Positions 21,014 to 29,804 of a stretch of DNA of 64,000 nucleotides are shown piece by piece. The first letter of the stretch is position 1, and every line of letters starts with the position of its first letter. The DNA is taken from NCBI GenBank assembly GCA_041394145.1, contig JAWKIW010000003.1:124001-188000 (forward strand). The letters run 5' to 3'. The position numbers and the translations under genes were made by a program. This stretch comes from JAWKIW01 sp041394145 (GTDB lineage: Bacteria; Actinomycetota; Acidimicrobiia; Acidimicrobiales; Acidimicrobilacustridaceae). The notes under the pieces were generated by a model that saw only the letters and a list, made by a program, of their open reading frames with translations, was not told the DNA's origin and did no database searches.

Positions 21014-22223
21014 CCGGCGCGCCGCGCCAACCGCCGAGCGCCGCCAGGGTGATCCCGAGCAGGGCGACCAGCCCGGCGTTGCGCACGAGCAGCAGGGCCA
21101 GCGCCCACGCCTCGCCGTCGACCTCGGGCTTCAGGGCGGCGAAGGTCAGCGAGGTCACGACGACCACGGCCAGCGTTGCGCCTCCGACCAGGCGGTCGCC
21201 GCCGACGGTCGCCACCGCGGCGAACGGCAGCAGCCACACGACGTACTGCGGGGAGACGATGGTGGCGAAGACGAGCAGGGCCAGCACCGCCGCCAGTGGC
21301 GCGTGGCCGTAGACCAGCACCTCGGTCGCGGCGGTCGCCGCGCCGTCCGCACGGCGACGACGGGCGGCCAGCCACCAGGCGACCCCCGCCACCACCAGCC
21401 CCAGGAGGGTGAGCCCGCCGCGCAGCCCGTCGGGCACGGTCCCGGTGCGGAAGGCTCCCGACTCCTCGCGCACCGCCGCCGGGTCGACGACGTGCAGCAC
21501 CGAGCCGACCAGGCTCTCGATCTGCCAGCCGGTGGCACCGCGGAACGACACCACCCCGGCGATCCCGGTGGTGGCGCCCACCCACCCCCAGGCCGCCACC
21601 CCGGCCGCCAGGGCGACGCCCCCGGCGAGCAGACCACGGCGCCGACGCTCGACCAGCAGCACCGGGGCCACCACGACCGGCCAGAGCTTCGCCAGCACGC
21701 CGGCGGCCAGCGCCACGCCACCGGCCCCGTCCCGACCGCGCCGCACGCTCGCGATGCCGAGCGCGGCCAGCAGCACCGCGAGGAGGTCGATCCGCAGGTA
21801 GATGAACGGGTTCAGCACCAGCGGGAGCCCGAGCAGGAGGTAGGCGACGGCGGTCCGACGCCCCCAGGCCCAGCCGAGCGCCGCCGCCGCGCCGAGGTCG
21901 CACGCCAGCTGGCTCAGCGCCACCCCGACGATCGACGCCGCCACCGTCGACCCCGACACGGCGCGCAGCAGCACGTACGTGAGCGGCGGGTACTCGACGG
22001 CGACGTCGCGGTAGGGGGTGCCCGTCGCGGTCACGATCTCCTGGTAGCGCACGACGTCCTGGCCGAACCAGGCGTCGGGCGACTCCTGGTGGGTGGTGGC
22101 CAGCACGACGACGGCGACCACCCGCACCGCGACGAGCGCCAGGACCAGCCAGGCCGCGGCGGCCGCGGGCCGACGCGGCGCAGCCTGGCCGGGCTCGTCG
22201 CGGGCCGCCGCCTCCCCGACCAC
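20973..22223 (-). CDS. GT87/DUF2029-like polyprenol-dependent membrane glycosyltransferase
   Basis: This 416-residue protein has about ten hydrophobic helices. The acidic loop after the first helix (DAWFGQDVVRYQEIV) and the PYRDVAVEYPPLTYVLL motif are typical of GT-C fold mannosyltransferases of the GT87/DUF2029 family. Such enzymes transfer mannose or arabinose from polyprenyl phosphate to lipoglycans outside the membrane in actinobacteria. YLRIDLLAVLL and VSPQYVVWLLPF are further GT-C landmarks. It starts 7 nt after the peroxiredoxin stop. The exact sugar and acceptor are not predictable. Confidence 0.78.
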   Translation of the reverse strand: MVGEAAARDEPGQAAPRRPAAAAAWLVLALVAVRVVAVVVLATTHQESPDAWFGQDVVRYQEIVTATGTPYRDVAVEYPPLTYVLLRAVSGSTVAASIVGVALSQLACDLGAAAALGWAWGRRTAVAYLLLGLPLVLNPFIYLRIDLLAVLLAALGIASVRRGRDGAGGVALAAGVLAKLWPVVVAPVLLVERRRRGLLAGGVALAAGVAAWGWVGATTGIAGVVSFRGATGWQIESLVGSVLHVVDPAAVREESGAFRTGTVPDGLRGGLTLLGLVVAGVAWWLAARRRRADGAATAATEVLVYGHAPLAAVLALLVFATIVSPQYVVWLLPFAAVATVGGDRLVGGATLAVVVVTSLTFAALKPEVDGEAWALALLLVRNAGLVALLGITLAALGGWRGAPATARSPRPAGRPA

Positions 22224-22230
22224 CGGCGGG

Positions 22231-22701
22231 TCAGCCCGGTAGGGCGGCGACGGCCTGGACCAGCTCGTCGGTGGAGCGGAACGTCAGGCCCGCCGTGGCC
22301 CGATGGGCGTAGCGGACCCGGCCGGCGGCGTCGACGACGAACACCGACCGCCGGTAGAAGCCGACCGGCCCGAGCACGCCGTAGGCCTCCCCCACCGCCT
22401 TGTCGACGTCGGACAGCAGCGGGAACGAGAACCCGCCGTTGGCGGCGGCGAAGGCCTCGTGGTCGTCGACGGACTGGGGGCTGATGGCGAGCACCTGGGC
22501 ACCGACGTCGTCGAAGCGGGCGATGTCGCCGCTGTAGGTCGACAGCTGCAGGGTGCACACCGGCGAGTGGTCGGCCGGGTAGAAGACGAGCACGACGGGC
22601 AGGCCGGCGAACTCGGTGAGCGAGTAGTCACGTCGACCCTCGGGGGTGCCGTCGGTCCCGGGCAGCGTGAACAGCGGGGCGATCCCCCCGATGTCGACCA
22701 T
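22231..22701 (-). CDS. Peroxiredoxin (AhpC/TSA, Bcp/AhpE-like, one cysteine)
   Basis: This 156-residue thioredoxin-fold peroxidase reduces peroxides. The peroxidatic Cys49 lies in FYPADHSPVCTLQL. No other cysteine is present, so this is a 1-Cys enzyme that needs an external thiol, plausibly mycothiol given mshC in this window. The ATG at 22701 is chosen because MVDIGGIAPLFTLPG matches the family start, and longer in-frame starts add only Arg/Pro-rich sequence. It is followed at 7 nt by the GT87-like gene. Confidence 0.9.
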   Translation of the reverse strand: MVDIGGIAPLFTLPGTDGTPEGRRDYSLTEFAGLPVVLVFYPADHSPVCTLQLSTYSGDIARFDDVGAQVLAISPQSVDDHEAFAAANGGFSFPLLSDVDKAVGEAYGVLGPVGFYRRSVFVVDAAGRVRYAHRATAGLTFRSTDELVQAVAALPG

Positions 22702-22893
22702 GCCGCCTGATCTACCGCACGCAGCCGGGCCCGGTCGAACCGGGCGCCGCACCACGCCCGCACACCCGGGACGCGACCTTCGTGCGCACCTCCGGCGCCC
22801 CCGGCCGCGGGTCGCCGTCGGTGCGGTCCACGACGTCGAGCTCGTCGGCGACGTCGCCGGCGCCGACCCGGTCCGGGCGCCGGCGACACCTGG

Positions 22894-23639
22894 TCACGTG
22901 GCGGCGGCCTGCAGCACGTCGTCGGGGATGTCGAAGTTGGCGTAGACGTCCTGGACGTCGTCGTTGTCCTCGAGCGCGTCGATCACCCGCAGCACGGCCT
23001 TGGCGGCGTCGGCGGTCCCCAACGGCACGGTGCTGGTGGGCAGCATCGTGACGTCGGCCTCGTCGAAGGGGATGGCCGCCTCCTCCAGAGCCGCCCGCAC
23101 CGCCGGGAGGTCGGTCGGCGCGGTCGTCAGCCGCCAGGTGTCGCCCTCGTGGATCAGGTCGTCGGCGCCGGCGTCGAGGGCGGCGAGCATGATGTCGTCC
23201 TCGTCGACCGACGCGGGCAGGATCACCACGCCCTTGCGCTCGAACTGCCAGGCCACCGAGCCGGGCTCGGCGATCGACCCGCCCGTCTTCTTCAGCAGGG
23301 AGCGGATGTCCGAGCCGGTGCGGTTGCGGTTGTCGGTGAGCACCTCGATGAGGATGGCGACGCCGTTGGGGGCGTAGCCCTCGTAGGTGATCTGCTCGTA
23401 GGTGACGCCCTCGAGCTCGCCCGTCCCCGCTTGATGGCCCGCTCGATGGTGTCGAGCGGCACCGAGTTGTCCCGGGCCTTCTGGTACATGGTCCGCAGCG
23501 TCGGGTTGGACTCCGGGTCGCCCCGCCCTGGCGGGCCGCCACCTCGACCTGGCGGATGAGCTTGGCGAACAGCTTGCCGCGCCTTGTCGGCGGCGCCCTT
23601 CTTGTGCTTGATGGTCGCCCACTTGGAGTGCCCGGACAT
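22894..23639 (-). CDS. yebC: YebC/PmpR-family protein (three frame breaks)
   Basis: YebC-type proteins are conserved DNA-binding regulators or translation factors. The start MSGHSKWATIKHKKGAADKA and the long C-terminal part (TYEGYAPNGVAILIEVLTDN onward, ending PDDVLQAAAT) are canonical. Between them the reading breaks near 23,580 (loss of a GC pair in a GCGCG run), 23,526 (loss of one G) and 23,428 (loss of one base). Restoring these gives ARGKLFAKLIRQVEVAARQ, GGGDPESNPTLR and IKRGTGELEGVTYEQITYEG, as in intact homologues. The breaks are almost certainly sequence errors. It lies 33 nt after pdxT. Confidence 0.87.
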
Positions 23640-23672
23640 GCTGCTCCTTCGTCCGTCTCGGGGAGTTCTGTT

Positions 23673-24287
23673 CTACCGCACCCTGCCGCCGTCGGCCGAA
23701 CAGCGATCCAGGAACAACCGGTGCAGGCGCAGGTCGGGCTCCCCGTCGGGCGCCGTGGCGAGCTCGGGGTGGAAGGCCGTCACGAGGACCGGCCCCTGGC
23801 GACAGGCCACCGGGTGGCCGTCGACGGTGGCGAGCACCTCGACGCCGGGCCCGACCCGCTCGACGAAGGGCGCCCGGATGAACACGGCGTGCACGGGCGG
23901 CTCCCCGACCGCCTCGATGGTGAGGTCGGCTTCGAAGGAGTCGACCTGGCGCCCGAAGGCGTTGCGGCGCACCGCGACGTCGATGGCCGCGTAGGGCCGC
24001 TGGTCGGGGCGGCCGTCGAGGACCTCGGCGGCCAGCACGATCATGCCCGCGCAGGTGCCGAAGGCGGGCAGTCCCGCGGCGAGCCGCTCGGCCAGGGGGT
24101 CCGACAGCGCCGACGTGCGCAGCAGCCGCGAGATGGTCGTCGACTCGCCGCCGGGGATCACCAGGGCGTCGACCGCGGCGAGATCGTCGGGCGTGCGCAC
24201 CTCGACCACCACGGCGCCGAGGTCGTGCAGGCGCGCCGCGTGCAGGCCCACCGCCCCCTGCAGGGCGAGGACCCCGACCCGGGTCAC
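23673..24287 (-). CDS. pdxT: Pyridoxal 5'-phosphate synthase glutaminase subunit PdxT
   Basis: PdxT hydrolyses glutamine and channels ammonia to PdxS for PLP synthesis. The protein has 204 residues. The class I amidotransferase triad is visible: Cys79 in FGTCAGMI, and His and Glu in TAFHPELA. The oxyanion region is LVIPGGEST. The GTG at 24287 overlaps the true stop of pdxS (GTGA), so the subunits are translationally coupled. Confidence 0.96.
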   Translation of the reverse strand: MTRVGVLALQGAVGLHAARLHDLGAVVVEVRTPDDLAAVDALVIPGGESTTISRLLRTSALSDPLAERLAAGLPAFGTCAGMIVLAAEVLDGRPDQRPYAAIDVAVRRNAFGRQVDSFEADLTIEAVGEPPVHAVFIRAPFVERVGPGVEVLATVDGHPVACRQGPVLVTAFHPELATAPDGEPDLRLHRLFLDRCSADGGRVR

Positions 24288-25188
24288 CAGCCGCGGTCGG
24301 CGAGCTGGTGTCGAGCGTGCCGATCTCGAGCCCCGGCATGGCGCCGCCCAGCCCCCGGCTGACCTTCACGAGGATGTCGGGGTCGGCATAGTGGGTGGTG
24401 GCCTCGACGATGGCCTTGGCCCGCGTGGTGGGATCGTCGCTCTTGAAGATGCCCGAGCCCACGAACACGGCTTCGGCCCCGAGCTGCATGACCAGCGAGG
24501 CGTCGGCCGGGGTGGCGATGCCGCCGGCGCAGAACAGCGGCACCGGGAGCTCGCCCGTTCGGGCGACCTCCTGCACCAGCGGCAGCGGCGCCTGCAGGCG
24601 CTTGGCCCAGTCGAACTGCTCGGCGGGGTCGGCGGTGGTGATCTTGCGGAGGTCGCCCCGGATCGAGCGCAGGTGGCGCACGGCTTCGACGATGTTGCCG
24701 GTGCCGGCCTCGCCCTTCGAGCGGATCATGGCCGCACCCTCGCTGATGCGCCGCAGCGCCTCGCCGAGGTTGGTGGCACCGCACACGAAGGGCACGGTGA
24801 AGGCCCACTTGTCGATGTGGTGGGCCTCGTCGGCGGGGGTGAGCACCTCGGACTCGTCGACGTAGTCGACGCCGAGGGCCTGCAGCAGCTGGGCCTCGGC
24901 GAAGTGGCCGATGCGGGCCTTGGCCATGACCGGGATGGTGACCGCGGCCTTGATGCCCTCGATCATCTCCGGATCGCTCATCCGGGCCACGCCGCCGTCG
25001 CGACGGATGTCGGCGGGCACCCGCTCGAGCGCCATGACCGCGACCGCTCCGGCGTCCTCGGCGATCCTGGCCTGGTCGGCGTCGACCACGTCCATGATCA
25101 CGCCGCCCTTGAGCATCTCGGCGAGACCCCGCTTGACCAGGTCGGTCCCGGTCGTGCGCGCGCCGGTCGACGTCTTCTCGTCAGCCAT
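24284..25188 (-). CDS. pdxS: Pyridoxal 5'-phosphate synthase subunit PdxS (one frame break near the C-terminus)
   Basis: PdxS is the (beta/alpha)8 synthase that condenses ribose 5-phosphate, glyceraldehyde 3-phosphate and ammonia into PLP. From ATG 25188 the sequence (LKGGVIMDVVDADQARIAED, VMALERVPADIR, VMAKARIGHFAEAQ, GTGNIVEA, FVGSGIF) is canonical to MPGLEIGTLDTSS. Then the observed frame runs into nonsense, while the next frame reads LADRGW and stops at 24284. That is the conserved PdxS C-terminus, so one base is missing near 24,302. Restored length is 301 residues. Confidence 0.95.
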
Positions 25189-25195
25189 GCCCCGC

Positions 25196-25201
25196 AGCCT
25201 A
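25196..25201 (-). promoter_or_regulatory. -10 box TAGGCT, leaderless promoter of pdxS-pdxT-yebC
   Basis: TAGGCT ends 7 nt before the pdxS ATG, with no room for a ribosome site. The rest of the gap to 25331 shows nothing else. Confidence 0.5.
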
Positions 25202-25331
25202 GTGCCGCCCCCCGCCCGATCCGGCAGTCGGATCGGGCGGTCGGGGCAGGTTCTCGTCCGGGCCGGGGGGAGACCACGCCCGGCCCGGACGCGCTCGTGG
25301 GCGACGGCGCCTGCGTCGGGCGCCGAGCCGG

Positions 25332-26468
25332 TCAGCCGCCGGACAGCAGTCCGCCGGCCGCGCCGCCGTCGAGGGGGATGACCGCCGGTCCACCGGTCTC
25401 GGGCAGCTCGACCCAGGTCCGCCCGGGCGTCAGGGCGATGGGCGCGCCGGCGGCGTCGGTGAGGGTCGTGGTGTTCAGCGGCGTCTCCCGGCTCCACCGA
25501 CCGGCGATCATCTTGCCGGCGGTGAGCACCAGGGCGTCGCCCGAGCCGACGGTCTCGGCCTTCGGTGAGCGGGCGTCGACGGTGTCGGGGTTGTAGGGCA
25601 CGAACTGCACGACCAGGTTCTGCGGGCAGACCTGGGCGCCGTCGCTGTCGACGAAGCTCGAGCGACCACGGGGGTGGCGCTCGTCGACCTGGTAGCGGGC
25701 CCAGCAGCCCCGGGCCGGGTCCCAGGCGTAGTCGGTGCGCACGTTCTGGCCGAAGTCGATGGTGATGCCGGGGGCGTCGGCGGCGCTGGCCGGCAGGGCG
25801 TCGCCGGCACCGCGGTAGGAGAACAGCTGCGGGGGCGGACCGGCGCCGTCGGGGGTGTGGTGCTGCAGCAGCGCCGAGACGCTCGTGTAGAGGTTGTGGG
25901 GAGCCACCCGCTGGCCGTCCCGGTAGTAGTCGGGCGTGGCGGCCTGGTGCGAGACGTCGACGAGGAAGCCGGTGGCGGCGGCGCCCTGGACGGCCTCGGT
26001 GACCCCGGGGTTGCCGCCCGACCAGGCCAGCAGCGGCCGGTTGAGGTCGGCGAGCAGGTTGAGGTCGCTGCTGCGGGCCGACCGCACGGGACCGACCGGG
26101 TCGGCGGGGGTGGAGTGGAAGATGGCGGCGAGGCGGGTGATCCCCTCGACGCGCAGCTCGTAGACCACGTCGGCCTGGTTGACGCCGGTGTGGGGCCGGG
26201 CATCGGGGCTGTTGTCGATCTTCACGGCCACCGCCGGGTGGTCGGCCGGCGCCGGATCGGCGAGGGGCATGCCGGTGAGCGGCCACACCGGTGGCTTGGG
26301 CGCCGTGGTGACGACCTGCGAGGACGAGGACGACGAAGCCGGCGCGGGCGTGGGGTCGGCCGACGCCTTGGCCGTGGCGATGCCCTCGCCGTCCTTCGGC
26401 GCGCACGCCGCCGCGGCGAGGGTCAGGGCCGACAGGGCCAGGGCCCCGAGAGCTGGGCGTCGACGCAC
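25332..26468 (-). CDS. DUF3048 (YerB-like) lipoprotein
   Basis: This is a 378-residue predicted lipoprotein. The GTG start at 26468 is backed by GGAGG upstream and opens a textbook signal (MRRRPALGALALSALTLAAAAC) with the lipidated Cys at residue 22. A Ser/Pro linker follows, then the DUF3048 domain, with AVAVKIDNSPDARPHTGVNQ, DVVYELRVEGITRLAAIFHS, PVGPVRSAR and, near the end, the second domain half (QNLVVQFVPYNPD). DUF3048 function is not known. It is 286 bp downstream of a paralogue, so the two look like an old tandem duplication. Confidence 0.85.
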   Translation of the reverse strand: MRRRPALGALALSALTLAAAACAPKDGEGIATAKASADPTPAPASSSSSSQVVTTAPKPPVWPLTGMPLADPAPADHPAVAVKIDNSPDARPHTGVNQADVVYELRVEGITRLAAIFHSTPADPVGPVRSARSSDLNLLADLNRPLLAWSGGNPGVTEAVQGAAATGFLVDVSHQAATPDYYRDGQRVAPHNLYTSVSALLQHHTPDGAGPPPQLFSYRGAGDALPASAADAPGITIDFGQNVRTDYAWDPARGCWARYQVDERHPRGRSSFVDSDGAQVCPQNLVVQFVPYNPDTVDARSPKAETVGSGDALVLTAGKMIAGRWSRETPLNTTTLTDAAGAPIALTPGRTWVELPETGGPAVIPLDGGAAGGLLSGG

Positions 26469-26489
26469 CGTTGCGCACCTCCAAGATCG

Positions 26490-26503
26490 CCCGCGATCGC
26501 GGG
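26490..26503. promoter_or_regulatory. Perfect 14-bp palindrome upstream of a DUF3048 lipoprotein gene
   Basis: CCCGCGATCGCGGG lies 22 bp upstream of the GTG at 26468, next to the ribosome site. It could be an operator for a dimeric repressor or a small mRNA hairpin. In such GC-rich DNA chance is not excluded. Confidence 0.3.
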
Positions 26504-26694
26504 CCTGCACGGGTCTCCGCCCGGTCCGAGACGGTAGGCAACCGCGCCCGGCCGTTGGTGGATGGTCGACCCGCACCGCGACGCGCCATCCCCGCGGGGC
26601 GCGCGACACCCACCACCCTGCGCACTGAACCCGGCCGCAGCGACGGACCGCGGCCACGTGGGCGACGACGGTCGGCTGCCGACGTCCAGGCCGC

Positions 26695-26715
26695 AGGCCA
26701 CCTCCTCGGTGGCCT
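26695..26715 (-). terminator. Hairpin after the upstream DUF3048 gene
   Basis: AGGCCACC and GGTGGCCT form a perfect 8-bp stem with a 5-nt loop, 40 bp past the stop at 26755. There is no T-tract. It separates the two DUF3048 genes. Confidence 0.4.
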
Positions 26716-26754
26716 GTCGCCTGAACGTCCGGGGCCGCACCGTCCCCGTCGCGC

Positions 26755-27821
26755 TCAGGTGATCCGTGGCTCGGCGCCGTCGGGCAGCAGCACCACGGTG
26801 GTCCGGCCCCGGGCGAAGGCCACGGGCCGGCCGGTCGCGCCGACGAACGCGGTCGCCGCCGCCTCGTCGGGCTTGCGCCAGGTCGCGGGCACGGCCTGGC
26901 CCCCGACGAGGACGGTGGCCTCGCCCGAGCCCACCAGCTGCGCCTCGGGGACCGGCGTGCCGGCGACGTCGCGGACCCCCGTGTCGACGTAGGGCACACG
27001 CTGGACCACGAGGTTCTCGGCCGACAGCTGCACGCCGTCGGTGTCGACCTGGGGCGTGCCGGCCTGCCATCGCAGCCATGCGCCCCGCGTCGCGTCCCAT
27101 CGCCACTCGATGGGCGCGCCACGGGGTCCCCAGTCGTAGGCCACCGTGGCGGCCGGGCGGCTCCGGCCACGTCGGCCGCGCCGGCGTCCCGGAAGGGCCA
27201 CAGCGGCGCCGGCGGCGCGCCCCCGGGGGCCAGGGCCCACAGCGCGTCGGTGGAGCTGAACAGGTTGTCGGGCGCCTCGCGACCGGGCAGGCGCTGGTAG
27301 GCCTCCGGATGGGTGTCGGCGCCGACGTCGACGAGCGGACCGGCCCGCAGCAGCGGCAGGAAGGTGGCGTTCGCGCCCGAGAAGGCGTACAGCGGTCGGT
27401 TCAACGGCCCCACGATGGCGAGGTCGGTGGTGCGACCGGACCGGACCGGGCCGACGAGCGGTGCACCGGTCGACTGGAACACGGCGGCGAACCGGCTGTT
27501 GGGCCCCTCGATCTTCTCCTCGTAGATCACGTCGGCCTGGGCGAGGCCGGCCTGGGGGCGGGCGAGCGGTTCGACGTCGTCGACCTTGACCACCAACGCC
27601 GGCCGGGTCCGGGCCGCGGCGTCGGCGGGCCGGCCGGTGAGGGGCGCCTCCACCGGCGGGGCTGCGGTCGTCCCGGTGGTGCCCGGCGCTGCCGTCGTCG
27701 CCGGGGTGGTGGCCGTCTCGGTCCCCCGGGTCGCCAGGACGACGGCGGCCGCCACGGCGGCGACCGCGGTGACCACGCCGGCGGTGATCACGGCGACGCG
27801 GCGCCCCGGGGTGGTGGTCAC
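26755..27821 (-). CDS. DUF3048 membrane-anchored protein (one frame break)
   Basis: This paralogue of the next gene is anchored by an N-terminal helix (VAVITAGVVTAVAAVAAAVV) followed by a Thr/Ala/Pro linker. The DUF3048 core reads LVVKVDDVEPLARPQAGLAQ, DVIYEEKIEGPNSRFAAVFQ, VGPVRSGR. Near 27,162 one base is missing: DVAGA continues in the next frame as RPAATVAYDWGPRG and runs to the stop at 26755 through QLSAENLVVQRVPY. Restored length is about 355 residues. The GTG start overlaps the stop of the M48-like gene (GTGA), so these two are coupled. Confidence 0.82.
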
Positions 27822-28588
27822 AGCTCGTGCAGCGCGGCGATGCGCTCGTCGAGGGCCGGCACGCCCGCCGGCGGCGGGGACCCGTCGGGTGGCGCCACCC
27901 AGAGGTGGGCGACGGCGAACGACGAGGTGCGCAGGGCGGTGCCGTGGTCGCGCAGCTTCTCCAGGGCGGCCGCCAGCCCCGGCGGGTAGCGGGTCACCTC
28001 CACGGCGGCGAGGTCGGCGAGCTGCTCGCGGTGGGCGTCGAGCAGCCCACCGAGGAACGGCAGCGCCACCACGAGCGTGCCCACGACGGTGTCGCCGGAG
28101 CGGATGTGGGTCAGCTCCTGGGCGAGGAGGCCCTCCAGCTCGATGCGGCCGAGCACGTCGAGCAGGCCGGTGGTGACCACCACGGCGGCGTGGGCGGGGT
28201 CACGACCGACGGCGAAGGCGTTGGCCCCGGGGTCGTCGACGACGTACAGCGCCGGCTTGGGCAGGCCGGTGGCCACGCACAGGCCCTCGGTGAGGTTGTG
28301 CAGCCGGGCGTGGGTCGTCTCGTCGGCCGGGCTCGCGCCCGTCACCCGCAGCGCCAGCGGGCCGCCGGCCAGCCAGGCGTAGGCCACCACCGCGGCACCC
28401 ACCACGGCGACCACCAGGGCGGCGACCAGGCCCAGCAGCACCAGCGCGACGAGCGCCACCACCACGGTGACGACCGCGATGGCGCCGACCACGGCGAGCG
28501 CTCGCCGACGGTGCTGATGGATCTGCTCGTCCAGGGTCGTGTCTGCTTCGATCGGCCGGGAGGCAGCGACCCCGCCGGGGCGCCTCAC
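27818..28588 (-). CDS. M48 (HtpX-like) membrane peptidase homologue with altered zinc motif
   Basis: The protein has two adjacent membrane segments (residues about 33-74) followed by an HtpX-like domain: PALYVVDDPGANAFAVGRDP, AVVVTTGLLDVLGRIELEGL and the downstream REQLADLAAVEVTRYPPGL with the usual acidic ligand. The metal motif HExxH reads QELTH (Gln157, Glu158, His161): the codon is CAG where CAC or CAT is expected. If real, zinc binding and catalysis are doubtful. I chose the GTG at 28588 (256 residues) because a -10 TAGTAT lies between it and the other start, ATG 28642, which would give 274 residues. It is coupled to a DUF3048 gene. Confidence 0.78.
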   Translation of the reverse strand: MRRPGGVAASRPIEADTTLDEQIHQHRRRALAVVGAIAVVTVVVALVALVLLGLVAALVVAVVGAAVVAYAWLAGGPLALRVTGASPADETTHARLHNLTEGLCVATGLPKPALYVVDDPGANAFAVGRDPAHAAVVVTTGLLDVLGRIELEGLLAQELTHIRSGDTVVGTLVVALPFLGGLLDAHREQLADLAAVEVTRYPPGLAAALEKLRDHGTALRTSSFAVAHLWVAPPDGSPPPAGVPALDERIAALHEL

Positions 28589-28611
28589 CGGGGTGGGAGA
28601 ACCTGACGCCG

Positions 28612-28617
28612 ATACTA
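28612..28617 (-). promoter_or_regulatory. Candidate -10 box TAGTAT for the M48/DUF3048 genes
   Basis: TAGTAT on the minus strand is the best -10 match in this gap. It lies inside the longest possible M48 reading frame and so argues for the start at 28588, 23 nt downstream. Confidence 0.35.
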
Positions 28618-28664
28618 CGGCCACGCCTCGCGGCGCCTCCATCTCCGGCCGGCGACGCCCCCGG

Positions 28665-29741
28665 TCACCGAGCGGCCAGGACCTCGCGGTAGATGGCCAG
28701 GTAGGCCTCGGCCAGGCGGGCCATCGAGAAGTGCAGCGCCCTTTCGGTGCCCGACGCGACGAGGTCGGCGGCCAGGGCAGGCTCGTGCAGGGCCCGGCGG
28801 AGGGCCGCGGCCAGCGCCTCGGCGTCGCCCGGCGCCACCAGCAGGGCGTCGAGGCCCGCCCGGGCCACGTTGGCGTAGCCGGGCAGGTCGCTGGCCACCA
28901 CGGCGGTCTCGGCCGCCATGGCCTCCAGCAGCACGATCCCGAAGGACTCGCCGCCGAGGGAGGGCGCGCAGAAGACGTCGGCCCCGCGCAGGCGGGCGGC
29001 GCGCTCCTCGTCGCTGATCCGACCCAGCCACTCCAGCCGGGGGTCGCCGGCGTAGCGGGCCTGCAGCTCGGCCGTCTCCGGCCCGTCGCTGCCGATCCAC
29101 AGGTGCACGTCGGGAGGCAGGCGACGCATCGCCTGCAGCAGCACGGCCAGGCCCTTGCGGGGCTCGTGGCGACCGAGGAAGAAGATGGTCGGCCCGCTGG
29201 TGGGCCACGGCGTGGCCTTGGCGAACTGGTCGACCTCGACCCCGTTGAACAGCAGGCGGTAGTCGCCGCCGCCGAGGCCGAGGCGGGCCGCCTCCCGGGC
29301 GTCCTCGGAGACCGCGCAGCGCACGTCGAGGCGTCGGGCGGCGCGGTGCACGATGGGCCGGAACCAGCCGTAGGGCGGATCGCCGGCGGCGTGGAAGGTC
29401 GCCACCAGCGGTGCCGTCTTGAACAGGATGGCGGTCTGGGTCGGTCCGGGCACGAAGGGCTCGTGCAGGTGCACGACGTCGAACTCCTCGTCGCGCAGCG
29501 CCCGGATGGTGCGCAGCTGGGCCGAGATGTCGGGGGCGATCGGTGCCATCGAGCCGTTCGAGGCGGTCGGCAGGCTGGCCCCGAGCGGCGTCACCCCGGC
29601 GTCGGGGGGCGGGCCGTCGCAGGGGGCCAGCACCCGCACCCGCTCCCCCATCGCCCGCATCGTGCGCGCCATCCCGAGGACCTGGCCCTGCACGCCGCCG
29701 GGCACGCTGAGGCTGTAGGGGCAGACGATGCCGATGCGCAC
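28665..29741 (-). CDS. pimA: Phosphatidyl-myo-inositol mannosyltransferase PimA (GT4)
   Basis: PimA adds the first mannose from GDP-mannose to phosphatidylinositol on the inner membrane face, starting PIM/LM/LAM synthesis. The protein has 358 residues with the GT-B fold: IVCPYSLSVPGGVQGQVLGM at the N-terminus, DVVHLHEPF, AVSEDAREAA, FFLGRHEPRKGLAVLLQAM and the nucleotide-sugar motif GESFGIVLLEAMA. Its place after a PIP synthase and a PatA-like acyltransferase is the classic PIM operon order and supports PimA over other GT4 enzymes. It starts at GTG 29741, has its own -10 box 6 nt upstream, and lies 63 bp after patA. Confidence 0.92.
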   Translation of the reverse strand: MRIGIVCPYSLSVPGGVQGQVLGMARTMRAMGERVRVLAPCDGPPPDAGVTPLGASLPTASNGSMAPIAPDISAQLRTIRALRDEEFDVVHLHEPFVPGPTQTAILFKTAPLVATFHAAGDPPYGWFRPIVHRAARRLDVRCAVSEDAREAARLGLGGGDYRLLFNGVEVDQFAKATPWPTSGPTIFFLGRHEPRKGLAVLLQAMRRLPPDVHLWIGSDGPETAELQARYAGDPRLEWLGRISDEERAARLRGADVFCAPSLGGESFGIVLLEAMAAETAVVASDLPGYANVARAGLDALLVAPGDAEALAAALRRALHEPALAADLVASGTERALHFSMARLAEAYLAIYREVLAAR

Positions 29742-29747
29742 AGCCGA

Positions 29748-29753
29748 AGGGTA
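29748..29753 (-). promoter_or_regulatory. -10 box TACCCT, leaderless start of pimA
   Basis: TACCCT ends 6 nt before the pimA GTG. It suggests that pimA also has its own leaderless transcript besides readthrough from pgsA-patA. Confidence 0.45.
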
Positions 29754-29804
29754 GTGCCGGGCCGGCTGGCGACCCGATGGCCGGCCCGCCCGCCGACGAC
29801 GGCG

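Noticed and set aside
22894..26625. A 1,243-residue protein running through pdxS and yebC
   Set aside because: It is an accidental join of pdxS and the C-terminal part of yebC in one frame, caused by the missing base near 24,302 that hides the pdxS stop.
25332..27821. One 829-residue protein spanning both DUF3048 genes
   Set aside because: The middle of that frame is Arg/Pro-rich nonsense. It is open only because a missing base near 27,162 hides the true stop at 26755. A second start with ribosome site and lipoprotein signal follows.
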